DNA of 64,000 nt from Stichopus chloronotus (taxonomy: Eukaryota; Echinodermata; Holothuroidea; Aspidochirotida; Stichopodidae): assembly GCA_021234535.1 (NCBI GenBank), contig CM037830.1:35588937-35652936 (forward strand), written 5' to 3'. A program made the position numbers and the translations under genes. The first letter of the stretch is position 1. Each line of letters starts with the position of its first letter. The notes under the pieces were generated by a model. The model made no database searches and was not told the DNA's origin. It saw nothing but the letters and a program-made list of their open reading frames with translations. Below, in pieces: positions 1 to 13,100 of the stretch.

Positions 1-1188
1 GGGGGGGTAGAGGTGGTAGGAATTGGAAAATTTTGCATATTAGTCTTTAGAAGAATATGTAATTATGGATGAGTAATTAATGCATAATTGTTGTTTTAGT
101 GTGATTTGGGTTGCAAGCCTATTTGCCTCACAAAGAGAATAAAACAAATAGTGTGTTCAAATGCCTATTGTTTGATTTATTTGTAGGACTACATGCAAGT
201 TAAATGTAAGTTAATGACCTCACACAGTTCCCTTTTGGGAAGTTGAATTCTTTTTGTTGAGGACTGATTACTTATAAGTGCTTCGATTGTAATCCATTCA
301 TGGCAATGAACAAAACGAAAATTTAACTTGTACGAATTGTCAAACTCAATATTGTGTATGGAAACAGACCATGCACAAATATCTCTCCTCTAGTTTGAAG
401 GGTTTAAATGAATTCTAGAACATTAGGCATGTATTAGTTATTATTATTTTATTATATATATATATATATACTTTATACATTATATATATTATTATTATAT
501 TATGTATCACGGCATCTGTAAATTAAGGTTAGCTTTAATGGATTGTAACTATTTGTTAACCTTTTGCCACATTTATCGATCATTACTGTGTCGGTTGATA
601 GTTATCAACGCTATTGAGTGCAGTACCGTACCTCCCCTTCATTAAAAACATCCAAAGAAATAGAGTAGTAAGCAATAGACCTATGTGCACTGTTGCAAGG
701 TTTTTTTACACTTACAGTTTGTTTGTCACAACCTGCCATACCCCTATGCTGTCTGTTTTCGTTGGCAGTTGTCAGTTTCACGAGTGTGCATGCATTTGGT
801 CCATACCCCCCCTATTAACACTTTCCTAGAAGAATATTAAGAAAAAAGAAGAAGTCTATCTCACAAATTCAGATTGTTTTCCATGTTTTTTTTTTTCACT
901 CACATAACTTCCCTGAAAGTTTGCGTTCCTTGAAAGCTATCTGTCTGAGCATGTATGCCACCCTCACTCTCTTCTCTCCCCCCCCTTCCCTTCCCTCTAC
1001 AGAAGTTCAAACAGACCCTTATGAGTTTAACTTATTTTTTTCTGTGCAGTAAATGTTTGAGTACCCTGAGGCTGTGATCATATCCTGCAAAGAGTAAGAC
1101 GTGACAGACGAAAGATGATATTAGAAACTTTTTGACCTTATTTGGCTGGTGTTTAAATAGCCTGCTATTACTGTCTCCATTTTCACAG
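1..1188. other. CPED1 intron or 5' flank, no convincing exon
   Basis: AT-rich sequence. A very strong pyrimidine tract and CTACAG end at 1002, but the stretch after it cannot be joined in frame to the exon at 1189, so it is not called. The true CPED1 start is probably to the left. Confidence 0.5.
444..510. repeat. TA-rich microsatellite
   Basis: Alternating TA and TTA runs upstream of the first recognised CPED1 exon; ordinary low-complexity DNA. Confidence 0.7.
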
Positions 1189-4100
1189 CTGGAAGTGCAA
1201 TTGACAAAATCCAGGCATCGGCTGCAGAAGTCGGTCCTAGCTGCCGGCGAACCTGGGGTCATAGGGCGAGACCTTCCTCTGTGCAGGAGAGCATTTAAAA
1301 ACAGAGGTTATTTTGTGAAAGTCAAAAACCCCTTTAATAATTTGCCAGGTTTGTGTCACAGAATTTATTTTGTTTTGTTGACATGTTGCACTTTGAACAG
1401 GGTCTTGAAATTTAGAGTGAAGGCATGTGGTGATGTAACTATTTCGTTAATGGTTAGATGGTCTTACTGTAATGTACTTCAAGGGTGTGAAAGGACAGCA
1501 AATTAGATGGTCCATAACAATAGAATCCATAGGACAAAAGAGAACAAAGGGATTGCACGTGCCACCATTATCATTATCATTACCATCATTGTCATCAGCC
1601 TAGATTGATCGTTACTGGATAAGTTCTGCCTCTGATGTTTGGAAGTCTCTATGCAGTTCAGTGAGGATAGAGTTTAGAGATACCAGATGATACCCTGCAG
1701 GGAAGTTGAAAATGGGCAGGGAGATGACTTATAGGGGGTTGTATCAACATTTCTCCACTCCCTGTTTGGCAGATGGAGGAGGAGCAATGATGTGGTTGTG
1801 AATATGATTTATGTGGATTTCAAAAATTTGCAGCTGATTCCATCAAATGTGTGAAAGGTGAAGGAGAGGAAGGAAGAAAACAGTTAGGAAACCGTTGTTA
1901 TTCTTTAACTGATCAGAAATTAAGGGGCAAGTGCCCTCTATTTCAACCCTAAAAATTTCGGGCACTGTAGCTTTTATTTACTTTTTTCTTTCATTCTTAG
2001 AACATGATCAGCAGCTAATACTCAGTGTAAATGAATCTCGTATCATTTTCAAGTATAGCTATTCTCCTCAGAGCTCATGGTAAAAATGGGCCTGCTAGTT
2101 TCTAGAGTTTGTGGATTTTTTTTTCACTGCCAAATGTTGAGGCTGCGTTCAGAGTCAGACCACATCATGACCGGGTGACTCGACCCTTTACAATATTCTC
2201 CCCGAAGATTCTATAGTCTCTGGGACAACTTCCTGGGCTAGACACTTCCCACCTGAACAATTTACAATCTGGATAATTGCCCATCGGACCACTGCACCTT
2301 GATAATTCCATCGATTAGGGGCTAGGGTGAAGGAGAGGGGTAGGGGAATTGTCTGGTGGGGGGAAGGAATCGTCTCGGAACCAACCACGTACCCTTCAAT
2401 GTACATGCAGGCGTGACAGATCATTGATTGTCTGGGCTATGAATTACATGCTGGAATATGCAACATGTGCAAAAACTTGTACTTGTTTGCATACTTGTTT
2501 GTTTGTCAAATATCAACCAGGAAGAATTACGCCCATTGTAGCCCTCTGAGCGTAGGGGAAGGGGCACCGCCATCTTATAGTTAAAGGGGGATAAATGTCT
2601 AGAAGGACACAATGAAAATATCGTATTACAGTATGTATAGTCTAATTAATGTTACTTAAGTTTTTATCAAAAAGGGCACCCAATATTGGGGGGGGGGGGA
2701 ACATCCCTTTACTCCTTGGCAGCTCCGGCCTCGAGAATATCCAATTAAGGTTCAAAATGTGTTCTCAGATTTTATCAAGTAAAAATAAAACGCTCACATG
2801 TGTCTCCGTTAGTTTAAAACTGACCTGCCATCTCTTCTAGCTCTTAAATTTTAAGCTATCTACAGAACTATCATTCAGTGCAGACTCACCAACATTTGCT
2901 TACAAATAGAAGAAATTAGCAACAATTTCAAATTTGATACTTTAGATATCAGAAGTAACTGGACCATCTTCATCTGTTTCTCCTATGGAGATGGACAAGA
3001 TGCAGGTTGCTGGGAAGAAGGTGACCTCAGTTTTCTGAGGGATGGTCAAAAAGTAAGTTGTGTAGTTTGGTCTCATTTAGACGCAACCCAACAATGGTTT
3101 CATTTTTTGCATTGGACACATTTTATCGTCCCTTTGTCAAAACATTGCATGCTGTCTCTGAGGTACCGCACAGGCCAGACCGTATAAGAGTCACAAATGG
3201 AGTATGAATACCACAAGGACATTTTTAGCACCCTTCTTCTTTTTGTTCCTTTGTTATTCTTGCTGTATATTTTTGTTCTTTTTCACTTTTGGTCACTAGC
3301 TTAGATAACAGTCCACTCTGTTAATCTAGTGTCCTTCATATGTATACATATATTATAATCTGCATCACTTAATTTGTACATACTTTGTAAAACATATGAG
3401 AAATAAATTTGAAATTGAAATTTGCAGTGTAATTGTGAAAAAAGTGATATGCTGTCTTAGCCTCCAATACAGCGTACAGCATATGCTGTAAGTTTTTTTA
3501 TCAATTCTGCAATTGGGTTGTATGACCTCGTGCTTTACAGATTAACTTACTTTACTGTGGGTAGACACCGGTCGACTGAAAAAAGGTTTTGCAACAAATT
3601 TTTGCTTGGAAGTTGCTTTAGTTCAACTTATAATCTTTGTATATTATGACTGTTTACGGCATATTCGACAAATATCACATAAAGTTATGTAACATATTTT
3701 ACTTTAATGAAACAGATTGACATTGGTCATTTTTAGTGAATATTTGAAAATCGAACACACAACGAGAGAAGGACTGGTGCAATTCATACACATTCTTAAA
3801 GCAGATTTTATGTGTAGTTAGCTACACTAGCAAACAATGCAATTGATCTGCAGTCAGTAAAAGTTGATAAAATGAGACAACTATGTCAGAAAAAGTCATA
3901 AAATTCAGCACATAAATGATAAACAACAATATATAGACAGATGAAGATGGTGCAGTAAGAACGATAACTTTAGAATGTGAATAAAGAGCAAAGATTGACA
4001 GACAAATGGCCATCTTCTTTCACTTTTTCACAGATCAATCGTATCCCAGGGATGAGAAACATCCTTTGGAGGAAAGATGCATTTTGTCATTCAACTAATG

Positions 4101-7100
4101 AAGCAAGAAGAGTTCCTGGTAAGACTTCTACATAAGACATTTATTTTTAATCGATAAGTCCTTTACAATTAAACTGAAAGAATTTGCGCTGACTGCATCA
4201 GAGTGTGCGCACAGAATTCCAGAAGTATACTTTGATCTTTAATGTAATCCACATACAGCGAGGAAAGGATGACATCAGAAGTGTGTGGGTGTGGCAAAGG
4301 GGGGCGGGGAAGTGCACATGTGGAAGAGAAACAGGTCATAGTTTGATAAATTGTTTGTTAAAGAATGACTGACTTTGATTTCCTTGACAGCAAATGCTTA
4401 CATACCTCTTGAGGTCAATCACTTTAGTCATAGCGCCAGAGCTCATTTTTCTTCTTGTCAACAATGTAACATTCTGCCTCTCATCCTTTACCTGCTCTCT
4501 CATCTTCCTCTGGCCATAGCTATCAGACGTGACCCCATCTCGCCTCCCTGCTGGGTGCTGCCTGCGCAGTTCGACCAGTTTCTGGGCGTGGCCGACGCCC
4601 TCGGCACCGACACGAGGTGGATATTCAAGTCTCCTACACCGGGTGGCACCAAGCAGATGTTACACCCGAAGAAGGACGGCGATTTCTCCAAGATTAAGCA
4701 GTGAGAACTCTTCAGAAATAGTGACTCTCATTCACGTATTTGTTGATAAGAATTGACAAATCCATTTCAACAATAATTTTGAAATATAATTGAAGATAAA
4801 GAATAAAGTTGTTTGTGTTGAAGATTTGAATTACAAGATGTAACTGAATTTCTTTTTCAAAGTTACAAGCAAATTTCAGAAAATCATCAGAACACCTGAA
4901 TTATTATTTTTTTATTATGTTTGTTATTGTTTGAAATTTATAATTATTAAGTATTTCTCTGTTATAGATATTACACAACAAGGGCCATTGTTCAACAGTA
5001 TTTCCCTAACCCACTCTTGATACGAGGGAGCCCTGTCAGCATCCGGCTGTATGCCCTCGTGACCTCCATGGCTCCGTTGAGACTATTTCTCCATTCAGAG
5101 GGAACAGTGCAATACCGATTCGATTATGCAGGGGAATTTAAAAAGGTAATAATCATCCTCTTGTTTTTAACTTGATTGAGTTACAGTTGAAATGAGGTAA
5201 GCAGGGATGAGGGAAATTATATTCATGTGGCTTTCATTTTTTTTTATTCAAATTGTTGATTGAAATTTCACTCTTGAATACAAAAGACCAATATGACCAC
5301 AAAATCTTTTTACATCTTCATATTTTAAGATTGTTTCGAGCAGGAACTATCGATCCTGCTCTTTTTTCGCTGCCTGCAGAATACAGCTAGGATAGGCAGA
5401 GAGAGAGAAAGATTTTACGAGAAGGATACATTGGTAGTTGTGAGAAAAAGTTGACCAGGTTCATAGGTAATTGTGAGAAAACTTTTATCAGGAGAATAGG
5501 TAGTTGTGAGGAAGAGTCGAACAGATGAATATTTACGGTGAGAAAAACTTTAACAGAAGGATAGGTAGTTTTTAGGACATTTTGAGGAGAACGTTATAGT
5601 TATATGATGTAAGAGAGACTTGACATGATTTTCTGTGTATTCTTCTAGATGAGCCCTGAGCCATAAACAATTCATTATGTGTCAACTAAGACTGTGAGCA
5701 GAAACTGACTTCTGGGCAAATATTTTCCTTCAAAAACTAGGCACTTTTGCTTGACTCTGTGTGTCCTGTTAAAAATCTGGTCTGAACTGTTTTTTCGTCT
5801 GTTAAGGAGATACTATTCGTAAAAATTGCCAGGTGTAAAGCTAGTTAATTTTGACTTATAATCTTTGCATCAAATGTATTTGTCAATCTTTTATTGGAGG
5901 ACGACTTCTAAAGCACCCAGCTATCCCCTTTAAAGAGTGCCACCTAGTACCACAGGGTTTCCCCTGGGTATTTCAGAGTATGAGGCGGCGAGGGCGAATT
6001 ACTTGACACCGCCATGAATTTTGGGTTCAGATCCGTACTTGGTAGGTTCTCCGCGAAGAATGGGTGATTCTAGGATTTTGACCATGATATAAACAGCGCT
6101 AGAAAGAGTGTAAATCTCCAGCAGGGTAGTCACAATATAGTCGGATTTTCCCCACTTAATGGCGCCATAGGCGTCATTCGATAGCGAAACAATTGTCATA
6201 CCAGTGTGGGGTCAATGGGCCTGCCATGGGACCCCTTGAGGGGTCCATGACCATTCCGGTGGGGGTTCGGGTGCACAGCACCTGGAAACTCAGCGATTTT
6301 AGCGTGTACGAATCATTTGAAATACATGCTAAATTTCAACTCTTTAAGTTGTAACGGGTGAAAACACGATAGTCCTATCAGAAAAAAATCATTGATATTG
6401 CTTCAAAATCAAAACGTTCTATGAAATGTTGCACATGTCATGTAGAGTAAACTGTATTACATACATTTTTTAAGTTGAAATGTCCCTAAAAGTTTTGTGA
6501 AAAGAATCATGTAAGATCGTGTGCAGCCTTCCGAAAATTTTAAGTAATCATATCCTAACACATTGGGTGTATACTGAATAGCCTAACCACCCTGGCAATT
6601 CATATTTCCATATTACAGGGAACAACCGACATTTTGTAAGTTGCAGGTCTCAGAGTTTTATTGTTTTGTTCATTGATCATAGTCACTTTAAAATGTTAAG
6701 ACTGAAGGTATGAAGAAGCAGACTATTGGCTTCGTGAAGGGTTTTGGACTTAGAAATAAACGTTCATTTTTGTATTTCTATGGGTTGCGATATGTCCGCT
6801 AGCTGTCATTCTGCAGATAATTTGGGTATGCAGGCAGGCCTAAGGCAGGCCTAAGCTTATGCTTTTTAATTGACATTGAATGTAGTAAATGAGGTATACG
6901 TAGAATCCTCTGGAAACATTTGCCAACGTTGTTTTTTTCACATATATGACTTGAAAAATATTGATCATGAGTAAAAAATATGGACATTCTATTACAGGAA
7001 TAGCAATTTACTTCAATTTTTGTTGAAGATTGAATGTGGATGGGGCATTTCGGATACACATTTGAATGGATTTATTTACCAGTTATTTTCGGACGTAACT

Positions 7101-10100
7101 CTTTAGGAAACCACATTTGTGATCTCTATCATTCTGCGATCCAATGTTCAAAACAAGTTATGCATGGTATGTATGTACAAGATAAACACGGCCAGAAGTA
7201 CAAAAGCGGATTTCCCGGGAAGGAGCCTCCTGCTTCCTGACTTTTTCCAGCCCTGTCATATAAACACGTGAGGCGGTAATAACGGTATTTTTTGGCGAGG
7301 CGGTCTTAAAAAGTTGCGAGGCGGCCGCCTCCGGAATTAAGTACCAGGGGAAACCCTGTACCATATGGTGCACTTTAAAGTGTGCCACCTAGCTATCCTA
7401 TGGTACACTTTAAGGTGTGTCACCGCGCCATCCTGTGGTACACTATGAAGTGGAGAGCTATCAAAAACACAAGACTTTATTCTTGCAAAATGCATCGTGT
7501 TTGTTGGCATGATGGTAAGACTAGCACAAGGAAACCTGGTCCTCTTGCAATCCTCTTGATAGCATTAATTGCTATAGTCAATGCCCCTAGGTTTCACCCC
7601 TGAGTTCACCTAATTAAATTCACCAACCACCATATGACTGTAAACACATGTTGTTCGTCAAATTTGCCCGCACTACCTTCTTATTGTTGGAGGAAACCTG
7701 TTTGGGCATCTTTGGTTTAAGCTTCCTTCCTTGCTTAGCATCAACGTATGCCTCTCTGGACATCGAAGATATTCTGTCCGTCACTTGTAAACAAATTTGT
7801 GCACAAGCAGGACCAGCCACTTTGAATAGTATTACTAACTTGGGAGGATATTTCAACTTAGGTGTTTTTGGTCCAAAAACAGGGAACTTTGATGGTTTCG
7901 TCTAAAGTGGGAGATGATCCTAATGGTACTTGTCATAATAAATGTTGAATAAAATGAGCTGTTATGTAAGTAGTACTTACAGCATTGTTGGAAAATAAAT
8001 ACAGTTCTTAAGAATCCATGAAAGAAGAGAATGGGTTGCTTGAAACATTTCCTTTATTTTAAAGATCTTCACGTTCCATAAAATATAGTAGGCAGCTCAT
8101 TACACTTGTTGAAAGCTGGTAATTGTTCTGCTAGGTATGCACTTGAATTTCACTCTTAGCATTTTTGCTCTCTTCTATTTTACAGATTCCAGATAAACCG
8201 ATTTCCTTATCAACTTTATGCAATATTTTAGACAAAAAATTCGGAGAAGGCACAGGGTTACAAGTTTGGGAGCAACTCCAAGCTGTTGTGACAAAGGTGT
8301 TTTTAATTGCGGAGAGGTTTAACACTCCTCTGCAGAATTGGAATTTAAAAAAGTCTCCAGAGAAAATGAGGTACTCATAGAGTTTACGTTATTTTACTTG
8401 TGTTTGCCACTCATGTGATGGTCAATTAAGATTTGGATATGGAAGGAAAACATGTGTTTGGCAACCATATTCCCTATTATAGTTACAATCTAAGGCAAAA
8501 TTGTTTGGACACATTTTCCAGTATTCTAGCTTGCATATGATTCCTGGACAAACAGCAAATACAGTTACTCCCCTTCCCAAATGTTGAACAGGTGGGGTGA
8601 TTTGACAGTAGTTTCCAAATTCAGATATCCTCAAAATGGAGTTTCTTTGGTCACATAATTCGCAGATCTACCAAGACAACAATTCCAGTGTAGGATGAAA
8701 CTCTATCACAAACACACTAATCTCAACTTTTTTGGTTGCTTTTAATTGTGTCATAACTTTTTATATTAATATTCATACATCAGTGATGTTATAACCTTGC
8801 ATGTCGACGAGCATTTATGAAAATTAGATAATGTCATAGATTTTGCACTTTTTAATTTAAGGTTCATGCATGCAAAAATGCATCCATCTCATTAATGACG
8901 TCGATTATGTTGTTTATCTGTAAAGGTCATCTGGATGTTACTACCAGATGTTCTCTTTGGATGTCATCTTGAATTCTACTTTACATCCAATGGTCCTAGA
9001 GGTTGGTAGTTTGGTCTCTTGGTAATTTTATATTTTTTTTTCGTTTTTACTCTCTTTAAACATTTCGTATGGCATTTTTCAGATAAAAGATTCATTTCTG
9101 TAATTTGTTGTCGTTTTTTGCTTCGTTGCTTCTGTGAGGGAGCATTTAAATAACTTTGAATCAAATGAACTTCCACTGAAGGCACGCTCGTTTCCGCTGA
9201 AGCCTATTCACATTTTGGGCCGCTGCTGAGTCCAACAGTACTCCTGTCCTGCATATCACAGCTTTTTTTTGTTGAAAGTGGAAAAACTTTCAACAAAAAA
9301 CAACTTTATGTTTTTCCATGTGGCGTGATTTATGATAAAGTATAAACAGATTTTCATTGACTGTTTTTGATCAGTGAAAGCAAATTATTTCTGTCTCAGT
9401 GGCATAGACTTGTTGCTCGTCTATCATCTAGACACTCTGTAAAATTGGGCATCGATGTCTTTGATTTCCTTGCATTTGCTTTTAAGAAACTTTTCTCGGG
9501 ATGTTTTGGAAAACTGCTTTCAGTTCTTCATTTTGTTTCGTTGTTTAACTTTTTCTTATGATATTTCAGGTGAATGGACAACCCCGTTTACCTCTCAACC
9601 TGTCCATCAGTCAGCGGATCATCGATGACACGGTATCCGTCTTACTGGCTTCAGATAGCAGAGTAGCAGAAGGACTAAAACAAGATTTGGAAAGTCTTGA
9701 CTTAAATATTGGCTACAAGGTAACACTGATACTACTGCTAACAAAGTTTATGGAGTCTACGGACCAGTCTATGATTCTACCCACTCTTGATTCGTCATTC
9801 TTGCTGTTCCTTTGATCTTCCATGAAGAATAGCTGTCTTTGACCTAAATAACAGGGAGGAGGTTTAAGTTGCTAGAGGCATTCAAAGGTTTTTCGAAATT
9901 TATCACATGCCAGAGATTTCCCAAACATCTTTTCATTTTCTTTTTTTTTGAATAAGGCCATGTTAGGCTAGATTATGATAGTAACCTATCAATTCTAGGT
10001 AGCAGTTCAGAAGCTCGAAAATGTCACTAAATAGGATCCGTTTTGGATTTCTATCACATTTTGGGGATAATAATGCAAACAGCTTTTAAAGTGAGGCAGG

Positions 10101-13100
10101 AGCAAGAATTAAACAAATTTCAGTAACTTGTTGCTTGGAGGTTTTCCTTTCTCTCAAAATTTTACAAATATACTATAACTTTTTACTTACTCATTTTTTT
10201 ACCTTCCCTTTTGATTTTTGCAAATTTAACACTTGAAACACTTGACATATTACATTAAATATTTAAAAAGTATTGAAAACTTGTATACATGCCAAAAAAC
10301 AAGTTTTGATCAAGTAATTTGCTGAGATGATATTGTTTTCTCTTGGCAACCAGGGCTTTAATTGTGGACCTTCCCATGTCACGTGCTTCAACTCGGCTGA
10401 ACTGGAATACCTCCTGATAACGAGACAGCAGTCTCTTGAAATGGGAGGATACAGACTGGTATGATTACCATAAAATTCATGAATATTTATTATTTGATTC
10501 GTTTTTCGTTAATGTCAGTTTCTGTTGATATTTATGCAGTAATTTAGTCATATTTTGCTTCGATTTTGGCCACATGAAAGAACACTAGTACTGTGTTTAC
10601 ATTGTTCATGATAGGTCTGAAAATTGGAGAAAAAAATGACATGTAAAATGTTAATTACAAATAAAAAGTGCAAACAAAATTTATTTTCAGATAGTACTTC
10701 TGGAAGCATTTTGAGCATCCATCTGACTTTTCTTTTTTAAAGGGGAAATCAGGGTTTGACTGAGAAAATTCACCTTTAGTTGGTTTTTATTGATTCTTTG
10801 CCGTAGGCAGGGGAATCTATGCAGTCCTGATGTCGTGTGTGTGTATGTATGTGTGTGTGTGTGTGTGACAGTTGCTCGTAAACACTCTATCTCAAGAAGG
10901 GTAACTCTGAGTAATTTCATTTTTGGCATGTAGGTTACCCATATTGAGTAGATGATCCCTGTTGTTTTTGGTGTCCAAATCTTGCATATTAATGAGGTTA
11001 TGGGGTAAAACATAAAAAATGTTAAAACTGCCATAGTTCCTTATCCATGGGTCAGATTGGTTTTAAACTTGATAAGGTTGTCTGTTATTAACAGGTTCAT
11101 GACCCTGTGAAATTTATAGTTATCAATAGAGAGGAAGGGATAATTTTTCACTATAAAACAATAATAATAGCCTAAACACCATTATTGTGGTTATTATAAA
11201 CTACCGTACAAATGCATATGGGGCTGCATTGTGCAAAATTACTATTGGTTCCCTCGCACACAGTTAACTCAATGGGATTTAAGGCTACAGTACTGCATTT
11301 GTAACTTAATGAGTAACTTCTAGTGTGAGGGGCCTCCGATAAGTTGTCCAGAGAGATAGTCTTGGTATGGGGGGTCATGGGGTCAGATAGACAAGGTGGC
11401 ATTCTTTCATGCATTGGAATGTTAATGGGTTTATTAAAAAAATGAGGAAAATAAAATACCATCTGTTCTGTCATTTATTTGGATAATATCAATATCCAGA
11501 GGAACAGCTGGTAGCAGAACAAGGTTTCTTAACAATCAAATTGGAGTGCTTTCAATCATATTTCACAATGTCGGAAAGGATGGAGGAAGCAAAAATACTG
11601 AGGAGGAATCATAACTTAGGGTCAACTTACGAGGACTTTGAGTGTGTTAAAAGCTACTTGTAACAAGGAAGAAATTATCGCAGAGTCGATAAAGGGAAAT
11701 TTGCAAAAGGCAGAGCGCAAATTTGAGGCAATGGAAGAGGTTTCATGCTGATCTGGCTGGGTTGTTGTCTGATGAAGCATTTGAGCAAGCAGAAAGCTGG
11801 ATGTTGGAATGCCAAAAGCATTACACTGAGGAGAGGGAGGAAGCATTGAAAAAGTTGAAGGAGGAAATTGAGTTTCAAATTAGCGTTGGAATTACCTAAG
11901 GCAGAAATTCCACCATACGATGGAGACCCAAGAACATTCTGGTCCTTTATGAAGAATTTTGAGGTAAATATGGCAGACAAGCTGAGTTCAGATTAGGTAA
12001 GTTTGAGTTATTTGATTCAACTAACAACAGGCAAGACTAGAAGCAGCATTGATTACTGTGTGTTTCTTGGAGCTCAGAGATAATGTTGACTGATGTCATA
12101 CTCATACTGTACTTGATGTGTGGGTTGTATGGCCTGGGTGGGGGATCCCTATTGCTTTTGGTGGATGTCAAATGTCGCGGTAATTTTAGGTCACCAAAAT
12201 AAAGGTCATTTTGGGTTAAAGGCTTGTGGTGTATCAAGAAAAATAACTGCAGTTGATCTTATACTTGTCATGTGAATAATTCATGTTGGTTGTAATATAA
12301 CCATGTAGCAAGGAATCACAAAGCCTTTTGGCTTTCTGGTTTCTAGACTGATTGTACACCGAAATATAGAGACGTCGGGGAAGTGTTTGAAGGTAGAATA
12401 AACGATAATTATTGCGTTAATTACTGTTGAATGAGAACTCATAATACTTTGTCGGGTACAAAAAAATAAACGTAAGAGTTAAGTGATAGTTGATGACACA
12501 TACAGTACACGTAGGCTACGTATGAAAGTGTTCGTTTGATGTTTTGTTTACTGTACTAAATAGGAAGCCCCACCTCCTCATAGCTGGAAGAGGCAATAGT
12601 ACTGAGTATTCATATTTGATTCAAATATGGATGTTACAGACTTTCAGAGTTCTTCACCGATTTTTTGCGAATTTGACTTGTTTCTCAAAATTGTCCACAT
12701 GTTTTGAGATAATCTTGATCATATTTGTTAGTTATAACTCATTGTACGATACTGGTAGGAAAACTGCTGTGAACTAAATTGTGAAATAAACCCTGATTTC
12801 TCCTTTAAGTGAAAATTGCATCTGATCTCTGCTGCCGTGACTTTCAAAATGGTTTCATTTTATAAAGCATTGTCTACATGTATGACATAGATTTGACAAA
12901 CATGTATAGATGGGCAAGTTCTTGTGCAAGTGATCAGGGGAGGTACCACTCTCTGAAGCAGCCAAGACGGGAAGCTCTTCACAAAGAAAAGCTCTCAAAT
13001 CGTGGGGGGAATTTCTAATGTTGTTTCACCAGTGGAATGTTTCAAAAAAAGTACATGAGTTTACTAACTGATGTGTAATCTTTCAAAATTGCTATCTTAA

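Noticed and set aside
1003..1048. Possible CPED1 exon after a very strong pyrimidine tract and CTACAG
   Set aside because: No reading frame through it joins in phase to the exon at 1189, and one frame has an immediate stop.
1132..1506. Open frame with a hydrophobic start running into the first CPED1 exon
   Set aside because: It begins with TTG, not ATG; the part before 1189 is intron with an acceptor at 1188.
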